Shown one piece after another: positions 1 to 7,669 of a stretch of 64,000 nucleotides of DNA. Each line of letters begins with the position of its first letter. Within the stretch, counting starts at the first letter, position 1. Both the position numbers and the translations under genes were made by a program. A model generated the notes under the pieces. The model worked only from the letters and a program-made list of their open reading frames with translations, had not been told where the DNA came from and did no database searches. The DNA comes from an uncultured Lachnospiraceae bacterium (GTDB lineage: Bacteria; Bacillota; Clostridia; Lachnospirales; Lachnospiraceae): the NCBI GenBank assembly GCA_946546945.1, contig CAMNOU010000006.1:1-64000 (forward strand), read 5' to 3'.

Positions 1-32
1 TCCCCAAAATCAAGGTTTTGTAACAATAAAAC

Positions 33-55
33 AGGTAGTAAAGTTGACACTACCT
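33..55. promoter_or_regulatory. Candidate operator: inverted repeat before the flavoprotein gene
   Basis: Perfect 7-bp arms AGGTAGT and ACTACCT flank a 9-nt centre, 22 nt before the next start codon. The spacing and position suit a small repressor such as HxlR or MarR, often found beside NAD(P)H-flavin genes. No regulator is visible because the window begins here. The TTGACA inside the element is too close to the ribosome binding site to be a normal -35 box. Confidence 0.35.
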
Positions 56-77
56 ATAAGACGAAGGAGGTTAAAAG

Positions 78-590
78 ATGAAGATTGCAGTGTTAAACGG
101 AAGCCCGAAAATTGGCAATACGGCTGCTTTGGTCAAGGCATTTCAGGAGGGTGCAGAAGCAGCGGGACATGAGGTGGAAGTTCTTCATGTGGGGAAAATG
201 AAAATTGCCGGATGTCTTGGCTGTGAATATTGCCATGGAAAAGGTGAGGGGACATGTGTTCAGAAAGATGACATGGAAAAAGTCATGCCGGCATACAGGA
301 ATGCTGATATGATTGTTTATGCATCACCGATTTATTATTTTGATGTTACCGCGCAGCTCAGTGCAGCAATGCAGCGAGTTTATGCGATCGGGAAACCTGC
401 GAAGGCAGTGAAAACAGCTCTGCTTTTGACGTCAGGTTCTCCGAATCCTTACAGTGGTGCGATTGGTACCTATCGGGATATGATTGGTTTCATGGGATTG
501 GAAGATGCCGGAATCATCACCGCAGCGGGAGATGAGAACGGATCTGAAGCAAAACTCGAAGAGGTCCGCAATTTTGCGAAAGGATTGTAA
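78..590 (+). CDS. Flavodoxin-fold NAD(P)H-dependent oxidoreductase, iron-sulfur flavoprotein-like
   Basis: The 170-aa protein opens with the FMN phosphate-binding loop GSPKIGNTAALV of the NADPH-dependent FMN reductase family. Residues 45-60 carry the cysteine spacing C-x2-C-x2-C-x7-C (CLGCEYC...GTC), which matches the compact cluster motif of iron-sulfur flavoproteins (Isf). It probably moves electrons between ferredoxin or NAD(P)H and a small acceptor through FMN and perhaps a [4Fe-4S] cluster. AAGGAGG lies just before the ATG. It is a single-gene unit with an inverted repeat upstream and a hairpin downstream. The substrate is unknown; the family call is firm and cluster binding is inferred from cysteine spacing only. 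Confidence 0.8.
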   Translation: MKIAVLNGSPKIGNTAALVKAFQEGAEAAGHEVEVLHVGKMKIAGCLGCEYCHGKGEGTCVQKDDMEKVMPAYRNADMIVYASPIYYFDVTAQLSAAMQRVYAIGKPAKAVKTALLLTSGSPNPYSGAIGTYRDMIGFMGLEDAGIITAAGDENGSEAKLEEVRNFAKGL

Positions 591-653
591 AACCGGTTTT
601 CGGTCAGGAATTTGATTCCATAAAGTTCCCATATATGAGCTCTGTCCGGCGCG

Positions 654-680
654 AGCGTCTCACAAGCGAGACGCTATTTT
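654..680 (+). terminator. Rho-independent terminator after the flavoprotein gene
   Basis: The 8-bp stem AGCGTCTC/GAGACGCT with a 6-nt loop is followed by ATTTTAA. It lies about 65 nt after the stop codon. The T tract is short, so efficiency may be moderate. Confidence 0.55.
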
Positions 681-825
681 AATGCTCATTTAGCAACCTC
701 TCCGGAACTAAAAAGTCTCACTCCTATATAAAATGCTGAAAAGTTAGATGGACGTTTGTATAGAACTGGTAATATTATACAAATTTTTGAATTTCAGTTT
801 TATACAAAAAGAGAGGAGAGTTGAG

Positions 826-2112
826 ATGAAAAAAATCAAAATAATGGGAATTGACTTGAAAATGTTTCTGATTATTCTGGCCATCACGGTTGTCGCATGC
901 GCTTTGGGCGTCCTTCCTGCCGGCATGGTCGGAGCTTTTTTGTTTCTCATGATCTTCGGAGCACTTCTGAATCAGATTGGAAATGTGACGCCGATCGTCA
1001 AGACGTTTCTGGGTGGAGGAGCGATTGTCTGCATCTTTGGAGGCGCGGCGCTTGTTTATCTGCACGTAATTCCTGAAACGGTAACCGAGACCTGTTCCGT
1101 TTTCATGAAGGACGGCGGATTCCTGGACTTCTATATTGCGGCACTGATCACAGGATCGATTCTTGGTATGAACCGGAAACTGCTGATCCGGGCGGCCATC
1201 CGATATCTGCCGTGCATTGGCGGAGCGGTGGGACTGGCAATTCTTCTGGTATCCGTTTTCGGAAATCTGTTTGGAATGGCAGTTGGTGAATCCATTGCCT
1301 ATATAGGTATCCCCATCATGGGAGGCGGAATGGGAGCAGGAGCTGTTCCGATTTCAAAAGTCTTTGAGAGTGCGCTCGGCATTCCGGCTGAGCAGATCAT
1401 GAGCCGTCTGGTTCCGGCGGTAGCCCTTGGAAATGCATTTGCCATCGTCTTTGGCGGCCTGCTGAACAGACTGGGGCAGGCAGTTCCGAAACTGACGGGA
1501 AACGGCCAGCTGGTCATCAGCAAAGATGAGTCTCTCAGACAGGAAGATAAGGAAGTCAAAGTGGAGGGAGTCGGCGATTATGCAATCGGCATGGTAGTCG
1601 CGACAGCCTTTTTCGCTTTGGGAAGCATTATTGCAAAACTGGTTGCACTGACCGGGGTTGATATTCATCCGTACGCATGGATGATTATTTCGGTTGCAGT
1701 TGCGAAGAGTCTCGGCATTATTCCTGAAAAGTATGAAAATGCGGCATCCTCATGGTATAAGTTTGTGGCAGGAAACTGGACAGGAGCCCTGATGCTTGGA
1801 ATCGGTATTGCCTACACGGATATGGGGCAGATCATTCAGGCGCTGACACCGACCTACATTGTGCTTGTGGCAGTCGTAGTTTTCGGAGCAATCATCGGTG
1901 CCGGTCTGGTCGGCAGACTGGTTGGATTTTATCCGATTGAAGCTGCCATTACGGCAGGTCTTTGTATGGCAAACATGGGAGGAACCGGAGATGTTGCCGT
2001 TCTGATGGCATCCAAGCGAATGGAGCTCATGCCCTTTGCGCAGATCTCATCCAGACTGGGAGGTGCGTTCATCATACTAATTGCATCCATACTGGTACCG
2101 GTCTTCTTCTGA
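826..2112 (+). CDS. 2-hydroxycarboxylate transporter (2HCT family; malate/citrate type)
   Basis: A 428-aa, very hydrophobic membrane protein of the CitS/CitP/MaeP family. The two family hallmarks are visible: the GGxG re-entrant loop motifs GGGMGAG near residue 170 and MGGTGD near residue 385. The family carries malate, citrate or related 2-hydroxy acids by Na+ or H+ symport or by exchange. The ATG at 826 is preferred because GAGAGGAG precedes it; the longer ORF from 748 adds a tail without family character. A malic enzyme follows 94 nt later, so L-malate is the likely substrate, as in the streptococcal MaeP/MaeE pair. No two-component regulator is next to it. Confidence 0.88.
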   Translation: MKKIKIMGIDLKMFLIILAITVVACALGVLPAGMVGAFLFLMIFGALLNQIGNVTPIVKTFLGGGAIVCIFGGAALVYLHVIPETVTETCSVFMKDGGFLDFYIAALITGSILGMNRKLLIRAAIRYLPCIGGAVGLAILLVSVFGNLFGMAVGESIAYIGIPIMGGGMGAGAVPISKVFESALGIPAEQIMSRLVPAVALGNAFAIVFGGLLNRLGQAVPKLTGNGQLVISKDESLRQEDKEVKVEGVGDYAIGMVVATAFFALGSIIAKLVALTGVDIHPYAWMIISVAVAKSLGIIPEKYENAASSWYKFVAGNWTGALMLGIGIAYTDMGQIIQALTPTYIVLVAVVVFGAIIGAGLVGRLVGFYPIEAAITAGLCMANMGGTGDVAVLMASKRMELMPFAQISSRLGGAFIILIASILVPVFF

Positions 2113-2206
2113 GGAAGCTTTTCCGGGAAGCACAAAGCAATGTTTGCGCTGAAAATCAATTTTATAGTTCTATGAATTCTGTATTGAATATCGAAAGGAG
2201 AAAATG

Positions 2207-3391
2207 ATGGCAAAACACAATTATGCAGAAGAAAGTCTGAAGCTGCACTATGAGAAAAAGGGAAAAATCGAGGTGGTGCACACCGTTCCCGTTGAAAACG
2301 AGGAAGATCTGTCGCTTGCCTACACACCGGGCGTTGCACAGCCTTGTCTGGAAATACAAAAGGATGTCAACCTTTCTTATGAACTGACCAGGCGCTGGAA
2401 TATGTGTCTCGTCGTGACCGACGGTTCCGCTGTCCTTGGACTGGGAGATATCGGACCGGAAGCGGGAATGCCTGTCATGGAAGGAAAATGTGTACTGTTT
2501 AAGTCCTTTGGCGGTGTGGATGCTTTTCCGCTCTGCATCAAGAGCAAGGATGTTGATGAGATTGTCAACACCATTTATCTGATTTCCGGCAGCTTTGGCG
2601 GTGTGAATCTGGAAGATATATCTGCGCCCAGGTGTTTTGAGATTGAGAAAAAACTTAAGGAAAAATGTGATATCCCGATTTTCCATGACGATCAGCACGG
2701 AACAGCGGTCATTACGCTGGCAGGCCTGATTAACGCTATGAAGGTCACCGGGAAAAAGTGGGAAGACTGTACGATTGCAGTTTCCGGTGCCGGAGCAGCT
2801 GCGATCACAATCACAAAGCTTCTGATGAGCTATGGCCTGAAGGATGCCATTCTCTGTGACAGCAGAGGAGCTATTTATGAGGGGCGTAAAGAGGGGATGA
2901 ATCCCTATAAAGAAGAAATTGCCCGGCTGACCAACAAAAGGAAAGTGCAGGGAACCCTGGCAGATGCCATGAAGGGAGCCGACATCTTCCTTGGAGTCAG
3001 CGCACCCGGCCTCGTCACCACAGAGATGGTGCGGTCCATGAACCCGGATCCGATTGTGTTTGCCTGCGCAAATCCGACTCCGGAGATCTATCCGGAGGAT
3101 GCAAAGAAGGGCGGGGCAGCAGTGGTTGCGACAGGCCGCTCCGATTTCCCGAATCAGATCAACAACGTACTTGCGTTTCCCGGCATCTTCCGCGGAACAT
3201 TTGATGTGCGCGCAAGCGATATCAATGAAGAAATGAAGATTGCGGCTGCAAAAGCCATCGCAGGCGTAATCAGTGAGGAAGAGATGACGCCTGACTTCAT
3301 CATTCCGAAAGCTTTTGATCCCAGAGTCAAAGATGCAGTAGCTGCAGCTGTCGCACAGGCGGCGAGAGACACGGGAGTAGCCAGAATCTGA
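2207..3391 (+). CDS. NAD(P)-dependent malic enzyme (oxaloacetate-decarboxylating)
   Basis: Converts malate to pyruvate plus CO2 with reduction of NAD(P). The 394-aa length matches the short bacterial malic enzymes. Visible landmarks are AYTPGVAQP (catalytic Tyr region), the Lys in LFKSFGG, the metal-site DDQHGTA and the Rossmann loop SGAGAAA. ATG codons occur at 2204 and 2207; the second sits at better spacing (6 nt) from AGGAG. With the upstream 2HCT carrier it forms a malate uptake and decarboxylation unit that would feed pyruvate and NAD(P)H to the fermentative network. Confidence 0.92.
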   Translation: MAKHNYAEESLKLHYEKKGKIEVVHTVPVENEEDLSLAYTPGVAQPCLEIQKDVNLSYELTRRWNMCLVVTDGSAVLGLGDIGPEAGMPVMEGKCVLFKSFGGVDAFPLCIKSKDVDEIVNTIYLISGSFGGVNLEDISAPRCFEIEKKLKEKCDIPIFHDDQHGTAVITLAGLINAMKVTGKKWEDCTIAVSGAGAAAITITKLLMSYGLKDAILCDSRGAIYEGRKEGMNPYKEEIARLTNKRKVQGTLADAMKGADIFLGVSAPGLVTTEMVRSMNPDPIVFACANPTPEIYPEDAKKGGAAVVATGRSDFPNQINNVLAFPGIFRGTFDVRASDINEEMKIAAAKAIAGVISEEEMTPDFIIPKAFDPRVKDAVAAAVAQAARDTGVARI

Positions 3392-3404
3392 TAATAAATT
3401 TCAA

Positions 3405-3454
3405 GTGGCTGCCGCGCACATCCAATCCGGGTGCGTGCGACGGCCGCTCTTTTT
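3405..3454 (+). terminator. Terminator after malic enzyme
   Basis: A GC-rich imperfect stem (GTGGCTGCCGCGCAC against GTGCGTGCGACGGCCGC) is followed by TCTTTTT. It closes the malate unit, so the threonine aldolase downstream is a separate transcript or read-through product. Confidence 0.6.
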
Positions 3455-3587
3455 GTGTCATAGAAGAAAATGGAAGGGATCCATGAAAAAGTACATGACA
3501 ATGCCTGCCCTGAGATGTAAAATCAAAGGAAAAAGAGGAAAGAAGAAGACCGGATCATGTTATCCGGGGGAACGGGGAACAGGAAGT

Positions 3588-4628
3588 ATGGTTTCATTTG
3601 AAAGTGATTATATTGCAGGAGCACACCCGGAGATCCTGAAAAAACTCGGGGAGACAAATATGGAAAGTTTGTCCGGTTATGGTACGGATTTTTATTGTGA
3701 GCGGGCAAAAGAGAGAATCCGCAGGGCGGTCGGAATGGAAGATGCAGAGATTGCGTTCCTTGTCGGCGGAACGCAGACCAACGAGGTGGTCATTTCCACG
3801 ATGCTTTCGGATTATGAGGGAGTTGTCGCCGCAAAGACCGGTCATGTCAGTGTTCATGAGGCAGGCGCCATTGAATATACCGGACATAAGGTTCTGGAAG
3901 TTCCGCAGACGGACGGGAAAATAGATGCGGAAGTGCTGAACAGCTATCTGACCGGATTCTACGAGGACTGCAATCATGAGCACATGGTTTTCCCGGGAAT
4001 GGTATACATATCACATCCTACAGAATACGGCACCCTGTATTCGAAACAGGAATTGACAGAGCTGTCAGAAGTCTGCCGGAGATTTCAGATTCCGCTCTAC
4101 ATGGACGGGGCACGTCTGGGCTATGGTTTGATGAGCAGAGATACGGATCTGACTTTGCCCGGGATTGCATCTCTGTGCGATGTGTTTTATATCGGCGGCA
4201 CGAAGGTCGGCGCTCTCTGCGGGGAAGCGGTTGTGTTTACAAAAGGAAACATGCCGAAGCATTTCATGACATCTGTGAAAAAGCGCGGAGCACTGCTGGC
4301 CAAGGGAAGATTGCTGGGCATACAGTTTGACACTCTTTTTGCGGATGATCTGTATTTTGAAATCAGCAGACATGCCATAGACATGGCAGAGCGGTTAAAA
4401 GAACTCATTCGCTCGCATGGACTGGAATTCTATCTTGATTCGCCCACAAATCAGCAGTTTGTGATTCTGGAGAACAGCCTGATGAAAAACCTGGAACAGG
4501 ATATTGCATTCAGTTTTTGGGAAAAAAAGGATGACACACACTCGGTTGTGCGTTTCGCGACAAGCTGGTCGACCACAGAGCAGGATCTTGACAGACTGGA
4601 AGAAGTTCTGGACAGATTTATGAAATAA
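3588..4628 (+). CDS. Low-specificity L-threonine aldolase (PLP-dependent)
   Basis: A fold-type I PLP enzyme that cleaves threonine or allo-threonine to glycine and acetaldehyde. From the chosen start it has 346 residues, the normal family size. The PLP lysine lies in YIGGTKVGA and the N-terminal FESDYIAGAHPEIL and GYGTD segments are typical. The ORF track extends upstream to 3405 across a terminator hairpin; that extension lacks family similarity, and GGAACAGGAAGT precedes the ATG at 3588. A strong terminator follows, so it is monocistronic. Confidence 0.85.
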   Translation: MVSFESDYIAGAHPEILKKLGETNMESLSGYGTDFYCERAKERIRRAVGMEDAEIAFLVGGTQTNEVVISTMLSDYEGVVAAKTGHVSVHEAGAIEYTGHKVLEVPQTDGKIDAEVLNSYLTGFYEDCNHEHMVFPGMVYISHPTEYGTLYSKQELTELSEVCRRFQIPLYMDGARLGYGLMSRDTDLTLPGIASLCDVFYIGGTKVGALCGEAVVFTKGNMPKHFMTSVKKRGALLAKGRLLGIQFDTLFADDLYFEISRHAIDMAERLKELIRSHGLEFYLDSPTNQQFVILENSLMKNLEQDIAFSFWEKKDDTHSVVRFATSWSTTEQDLDRLEEVLDRFMK

Positions 4629-4656
4629 AATATAATAACCCTTCAGGAAGGCGCTG

Positions 4657-4708
4657 CCGGACAGATCTGATCCGAATTTACTCGGACACGGATCTGTCCG
4701 GTTTTTTT
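4657..4708 (+). terminator. Strong Rho-independent terminator after the aldolase gene
   Basis: The outer stem CCGGACAGATC/GATCTGTCCGG and inner TCCGA/TCGGA pairing are followed by seven T residues. It isolates the aldolase gene from the broken acyl-CoA operon. Confidence 0.85.
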
Positions 4709-4785
4709 GTCTTAGGTAAGCGATTCCCAATGACAACAAAAGCGCTTTGTTTAGGATATTTATACAAAAAAAACTTTGAGCTTTT

Positions 4786-4883
4786 GGTGAATCCGTTCAT
4801 TGACAAAATATTATCAAGTGGACTAGAATGTATTTGGTGAATTGGTTCAATGATAAAGTACGGCGAATGTGTTCATTGAAAAA
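4786..4883. repeat. Three imperfect 22-bp repeats, each containing a TGAA-N4-TTCA dyad
   Basis: Copies begin at 4786, 4836 and 4862. All fit the form GGYGAATnnGTTCAWTGAnAAA, and each contains a short palindrome (CGAA in the third copy). The last copy ends 20 nt before the ATG of the broken hbd gene and lies next to its GGAGG site. The arrangement is typical of an operator array for a TetR- or MarR-type regulator of acyl-CoA metabolism. No such regulator is adjacent. Confidence 0.55.
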
Positions 4884-4902
4884 TAAAGGAGGATAAAGAA
4901 AC

Positions 4903-5235
4903 ATGAAAATCAACACAGTTATGGTAATCGGAGCTGGTCAGATGGGCGGAGGCATCGCGCAGGTATTCGCACAGACAGGCGCGAAGGTCTACTTAAACGA
5001 CATCAAACAGGAATATATCGATAAGCGTATGGCGTTTATTGAGAAGCTGCTGACAAAAGATGTGGCCAAGGGCAAAAAGACAGAAGAAGAGAAGGCTGCT
5101 GTTCTGGCCATCATGGAAGTCCTGTACGAAGGATATTCAGACAGCAAGTACCGTCCCTGCCCGCTGCTGCGTCAGTATGTGAAAGCAGGCTGGCTGGGGA
5201 AGAAGACAGGACGCGGATTTTATAAATATGAGTAG
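4903..5235 (+). pseudogene. hbd: 3-hydroxybutyryl-CoA dehydrogenase with internal in-frame deletion
   Basis: The ORF encodes 110 aa, against about 280 for the family. Residues 1-67 are the normal N-terminus with the NAD-binding loop [15 protein letters not shown]. Residue 68 onward is the extreme C-terminus ([17 protein letters not shown], then [12 protein letters not shown]). About 170 codons are missing, including the catalytic His/Glu dyad and most of the dimerisation domain. The join falls at CTGGCC, where both normal partners would read Leu-Ala, so short-homology recombination is likely. The ribosome site (AAAGGAGG) and start are intact, so a short peptide may still be made. It cannot be an active dehydrogenase. 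Confidence 0.88.
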
Positions 5236-5260
5236 ACAGTAAAAGAAGGCGGATCAAGGA

Positions 5261-5809
5261 ATGGAAAACTATGTAAAGTATGAAAAGAAAGAATGGGGCG
5301 CGCTGCTGACGATTGACAGACCGAAAGCTCTGAACGCATTAAATCCGAATGTCCTGAACCAGCTGCGGGAAAACCTGGCGCTTTGTGAAAAAAATCATGC
5401 AAAAGTCGTGATTATCACAGGAGGCGGAGAGAAAGCATTTGTTGCAGGCGCTGATATTGCGTCCATGAAGGATATGAATCCGGCTGAGGCGAAGGAATTC
5501 AGCCGCCTTGGTCAGAGTATTATGCACGGCATTACCGGAATGCATGCAATTGTGATTGCTGCGGTAAATGGCTATGCTCTTGGCGGCGGCTGTGAACTGG
5601 CCATGGCCTGTGATTTTTGTATTGCATCCACAAAAGCGCGTTTTGGTATCCCGGAAGTTTCTCTCGGGGTAATCCCCGGCTTTGGCGGGACACAGCGTCT
5701 GTCCCGGATCGTCGGCACCGGAAAAACCATGGAAATGATGCCCGCATCCTCCGGATCTATGAGGGAACGAGCGAAGTCCAGAAGATGGTCATTTCCCGTG
5801 CTGTCATGA
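5261..5809 (+). pseudogene. crt: Truncated crotonase (3-hydroxybutyryl-CoA dehydratase), out-of-frame tail
   Basis: Residues 1-159 are a good crotonase N-terminus: KALNALN, the oxyanion-hole segments FVAGADI and YALGGGCELAMACD, and the catalytic-Glu region PEVSLGVIPGFGGTQRL. After GKTMEM the similarity stops at about nt 5737. The remaining 23 residues (PASSGSMRERAKS and on) are another gene read in the wrong frame. About 100 C-terminal residues are lost, including the trimer-forming helices. It starts 25 nt after the hbd remnant, so both belong to one former operon. It is probably non-functional, although the active-site residues themselves remain. Confidence 0.88.
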
Positions 5810-5838
5810 AGGGCTGGAATCCGGCATCCGGAAAATAA
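5737..5838 (+). pseudogene. bcd: 3' fragment of a butyryl/acyl-CoA dehydrogenase gene
   Basis: Read in the frame ending at 5838, the sequence gives DARILRIYEGTSEVQKMVIS and a short tail. This is the conserved C-terminal end of short-chain acyl-CoA dehydrogenases (the IYEGTSEVQ motif near the FAD/catalytic region). Only about 33 codons remain and there is no start of its own. It is joined directly to crt; the sequence ATGATG or GATGCC at the join fits both parents, suggesting deletion between short repeats. Confidence 0.85.
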
Positions 5839-5887
5839 GCAGGCTGATAAAAACAGAAAACACCAATAACTCCAAATACCTTTTCGG

Positions 5888-5921
5888 GGCTGCTGTGCGG
5901 ATACCATTCTGTACAGCAGCC
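5888..5921 (+). terminator. Hairpin ending the acyl-CoA remnant operon
   Basis: The perfect 9-bp stem GGCTGCTGT/ACAGCAGCC is followed only by TTAT. It is probably the original operon terminator, but the weak T tract makes this uncertain. Confidence 0.5.
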
Positions 5922-5948
5922 TTATCAAAATAATAAAAAAAAAAACAG

Positions 5949-5977
5949 TTGCAATTTACGTGAATGTTTTATATAAT
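5949..5977 (+). promoter_or_regulatory. Sigma-70 promoter for tRNA-Thr
   Basis: TTGCAA, 17 nt, TATAAT. The -10 box ends 11 nt before the tRNA 5' end, leaving a leader of only a few nucleotides, as usual for tRNA units. Confidence 0.75.
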
Positions 5978-5988
5978 AATAATTGCTT

Positions 5989-6061
5989 GCTTCGATGGCT
6001 CAGTTGGTAGAGCACTTCACTCGTAATGAAGGGGTCGTGGGTTCGAGTCCCATTCGAAGCT
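5989..6061 (+). tRNA. tRNA-Thr (anticodon CGT)
   Basis: A full cloverleaf can be drawn: acceptor GCTTCGA/TCGAAGC, D arm GCTC...GAGC, anticodon stem CTTCA/TGAAG with loop CTCGTAA (anticodon CGT, reading ACG), and T arm GTGGG-TTCGAGT-CCCAT. Length is 73 nt and the discriminator base is T. CCA is not encoded and must be added. It has its own promoter and terminator. Confidence 0.95.
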
Positions 6062-6077
6062 CTCGGAAGTATAAAAT

Positions 6078-6135
6078 AATAAAGAACCTCTGGAAATATC
6101 TTGATTTTTTCAAGAATTTCCAGAGGTTCTTTATT
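6078..6135. terminator. Bidirectional terminator between tRNA-Thr and hicB
   Basis: The 20-bp perfect inverted repeat AATAAAGAACCTCTGGAAAT plus an inner CTTGA/TCAAG pairing is A-rich on one side and T-rich on the other. It can stop transcripts from both the tRNA (+) and hicB (-). Confidence 0.85.
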
Positions 6136-6149
6136 CTATTTTGGCGGCT

Positions 6150-6545
6150 TTATAAGTTCAACTGCTTTTTTAAGGCATTTTGCAATACCTGAGAGAAGTT
6201 TAATCCCGCTGCGGTAGCTGCTTCATTTAACCATTCCGGAATAGTAAGAGTCTTTTTGACAGCTTTATTGTTATTCCTTTTTTGATACTCAATAGTGTCG
6301 CATAAAATGAGATTAATAAATTCCCCTTCCCCAAGAGAAATATCTGCCGCTTTGCTAGGAGAGGGAATTTCCTTTTTCTCTTTTTCGTAGTCGTACAATG
6401 TGAAGGCGAGAACGTCCTCTGCCATCGCAATTGCGTCAGCCAAATTTTCACCACATGTATAACAACCTTCCAGATCGGGAAAGTCTACAGAATACATGCC
6501 TTTCTCTTCAACTGTAAAAACTGCCGGATATAAATATTTTGCCAT
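6150..6545 (-). CDS. hicB: HicB-family antitoxin, no HicA partner visible
   Basis: The 131-aa protein has a HicB N-terminal fold (residues 1-65: YPAVFTVEEKGMYSVDFPDLEGCYTCGENLADA, degraded RNase H-like). Its C-terminus (KKTLTIPEWLNEAATAAGLNFSQVLQNALK) resembles a ribbon-helix-helix DNA-binding domain. HicB normally neutralises the small RNase HicA, encoded directly beside it. Here the gene is followed by a terminator and preceded only by its promoter, and no 50-90 codon HicA ORF is seen. It is therefore an orphan antitoxin or a stand-alone repressor. It probably autoregulates through the ACACGTGT palindromes upstream. Confidence 0.82.
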   Translation of the reverse strand: MAKYLYPAVFTVEEKGMYSVDFPDLEGCYTCGENLADAIAMAEDVLAFTLYDYEKEKKEIPSPSKAADISLGEGEFINLILCDTIEYQKRNNNKAVKKTLTIPEWLNEAATAAGLNFSQVLQNALKKQLNL

Positions 6546-6591
6546 ATGCGCATCTCCTTTTATTGTTTTCCCCTTGTCATTTGTTGATTAC

Positions 6592-6644
6592 ATTATAACA
6601 CGTGTATGCACGTGTGTCAATAAAAACACTTATTAACACGTGTT
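6592..6644 (-). promoter_or_regulatory. hicB promoter with embedded CACGTG operators
   Basis: On the minus strand both boxes are consensus: TTGACA (6615-6620), 17 nt, TATAAT (6592-6597). The spacer is itself a dyad, CACGTG-cata-CACGTG. A second palindrome, AACACGTGTT, lies at 6635-6644, just upstream of the -35 box. A bound ribbon-helix-helix repressor would block polymerase directly, which fits HicB autoregulation. Confidence 0.75.
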
Positions 6645-6653
6645 TTCTGTTTT

Positions 6654-7661
6654 TTATAGGATATATTTCTTCGGAGATGCCTGTCTGCCGTACTCCGGAA
6701 CGATATCGCGCCCCAAAGCGGCAAACATTTCTTTGTCGCTCTGAATGGTGGAGCCGGAGGTGGTGAGCATATTTCCGGTTATGGTCGCGCTGGCCCCGCT
6801 TTGAAAGGCGATCATGCCGTTTTGCGGGAGCAGTGATCTCCCCGCGGCGAGACGGATGTTGGCTTCGGGGTTGAGATAGCGGAAGATGGCTACGGTGCGC
6901 AGGATGTCTTCTGCGGAGAGCTGTTTCAGGTGCTCCAGAGGAGTGCCCGGAATCGGCGTCAGTACGTTGATGGGAATGGAGCGGATGTCGAGTTCGGCCA
7001 GGGTCAGGGCCATGTCGATGCGGTCCTGCAGTGTTTCGCCCATACCGATGATTCCGCCCGAGCAGACGGACAGGCCGGCCGCTTTCGCACGGCGGATGTT
7101 TTCCAGTTTTTCCTCAAATGTATGCGTGGTACAGATGGAGGGGAAGCGGCTCCGGGAGGTTTCAATGTTTGAGTGATAGCGCTGTACGCCTGCGTCATGA
7201 AGACGCTGAAACTGTTCAGAACTCAAAAAACCGTGGGACGCACACAGGGATATATGACATTCCTGATGCATTTTTTTGTAAGCCAGAATTGCTTTTTCAA
7301 AATCCTCCCCATCCAGGGTCCGTCCGGAAGTGACGATTGAGAAGCGGTTCACACCTTCTTTTTCATTTGCGAGGGCAGCTTTTAAAATAGTATCGATATC
7401 CAGAAAACCATACACGTCACACTCTGTGTGATGATGTGCGGACTGAGCACAGTATTTGCAGTCTTCACTGCAGCGGCCGCTTCGTCCGTTGATAATGGTA
7501 CAAAGATCTACTTTATTTCCGCAATAATGGGCGCGGATCGCGTCGGCTCCTTTGCAAAGGTCTGCCAGATCACAGGTCTGGAAAAAATGCAGGTCATCCT
7601 GTCTGCAGAGGCGTTTTCCCGCTATGATGCGGCCGGATAATTCCAAAACGTTCATGTTCAT
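6654..7661 (-). CDS. bioB: Biotin synthase
   Basis: A radical SAM enzyme that inserts sulfur into dethiobiotin. The 335-aa length is normal. The SAM-cluster motif CSEDCKYC is near residue 64, followed by YHSNIETS, the glycine-rich SGGIIGMGET and the arginine-bearing region NIRLAAGR, all typical of BioB. ATGs lie at 7661 and 7655; neither has a strong Shine-Dalgarno. It lies 8 nt after bioY and shares its BirA-controlled promoter. bioF, bioA and bioD are not in the window, so the cell may import dethiobiotin or biotin through BioY or encode the rest elsewhere. Confidence 0.93.
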   Translation of the reverse strand: MNMNVLELSGRIIAGKRLCRQDDLHFFQTCDLADLCKGADAIRAHYCGNKVDLCTIINGRSGRCSEDCKYCAQSAHHHTECDVYGFLDIDTILKAALANEKEGVNRFSIVTSGRTLDGEDFEKAILAYKKMHQECHISLCASHGFLSSEQFQRLHDAGVQRYHSNIETSRSRFPSICTTHTFEEKLENIRRAKAAGLSVCSGGIIGMGETLQDRIDMALTLAELDIRSIPINVLTPIPGTPLEHLKQLSAEDILRTVAIFRYLNPEANIRLAAGRSLLPQNGMIAFQSGASATITGNMLTTSGSTIQSDKEMFAALGRDIVPEYGRQASPKKYIL

Positions 7662-7669
7662 TCTCTTTT

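Noticed and set aside
44-49. TTGACA as a -35 box for the first gene
   Set aside because: A -10 box at normal spacing would fall on the ribosome site; the element lies inside an inverted repeat instead.
3405-3587. N-terminal extension of the threonine aldolase
   Set aside because: It crosses the malic enzyme terminator and has no family similarity; the ATG at 3588 gives the normal length.
5261-5838. Single-base frameshift in an otherwise intact crt
   Set aside because: The downstream frame is acyl-CoA dehydrogenase, not crotonase, so a deletion joining two genes is required.
5989-6150. Integration site of a mobile element at tRNA-Thr
   Set aside because: No integrase, no duplicated tRNA 3' end and no phage-like genes are seen; the following repeat is a terminator hairpin.
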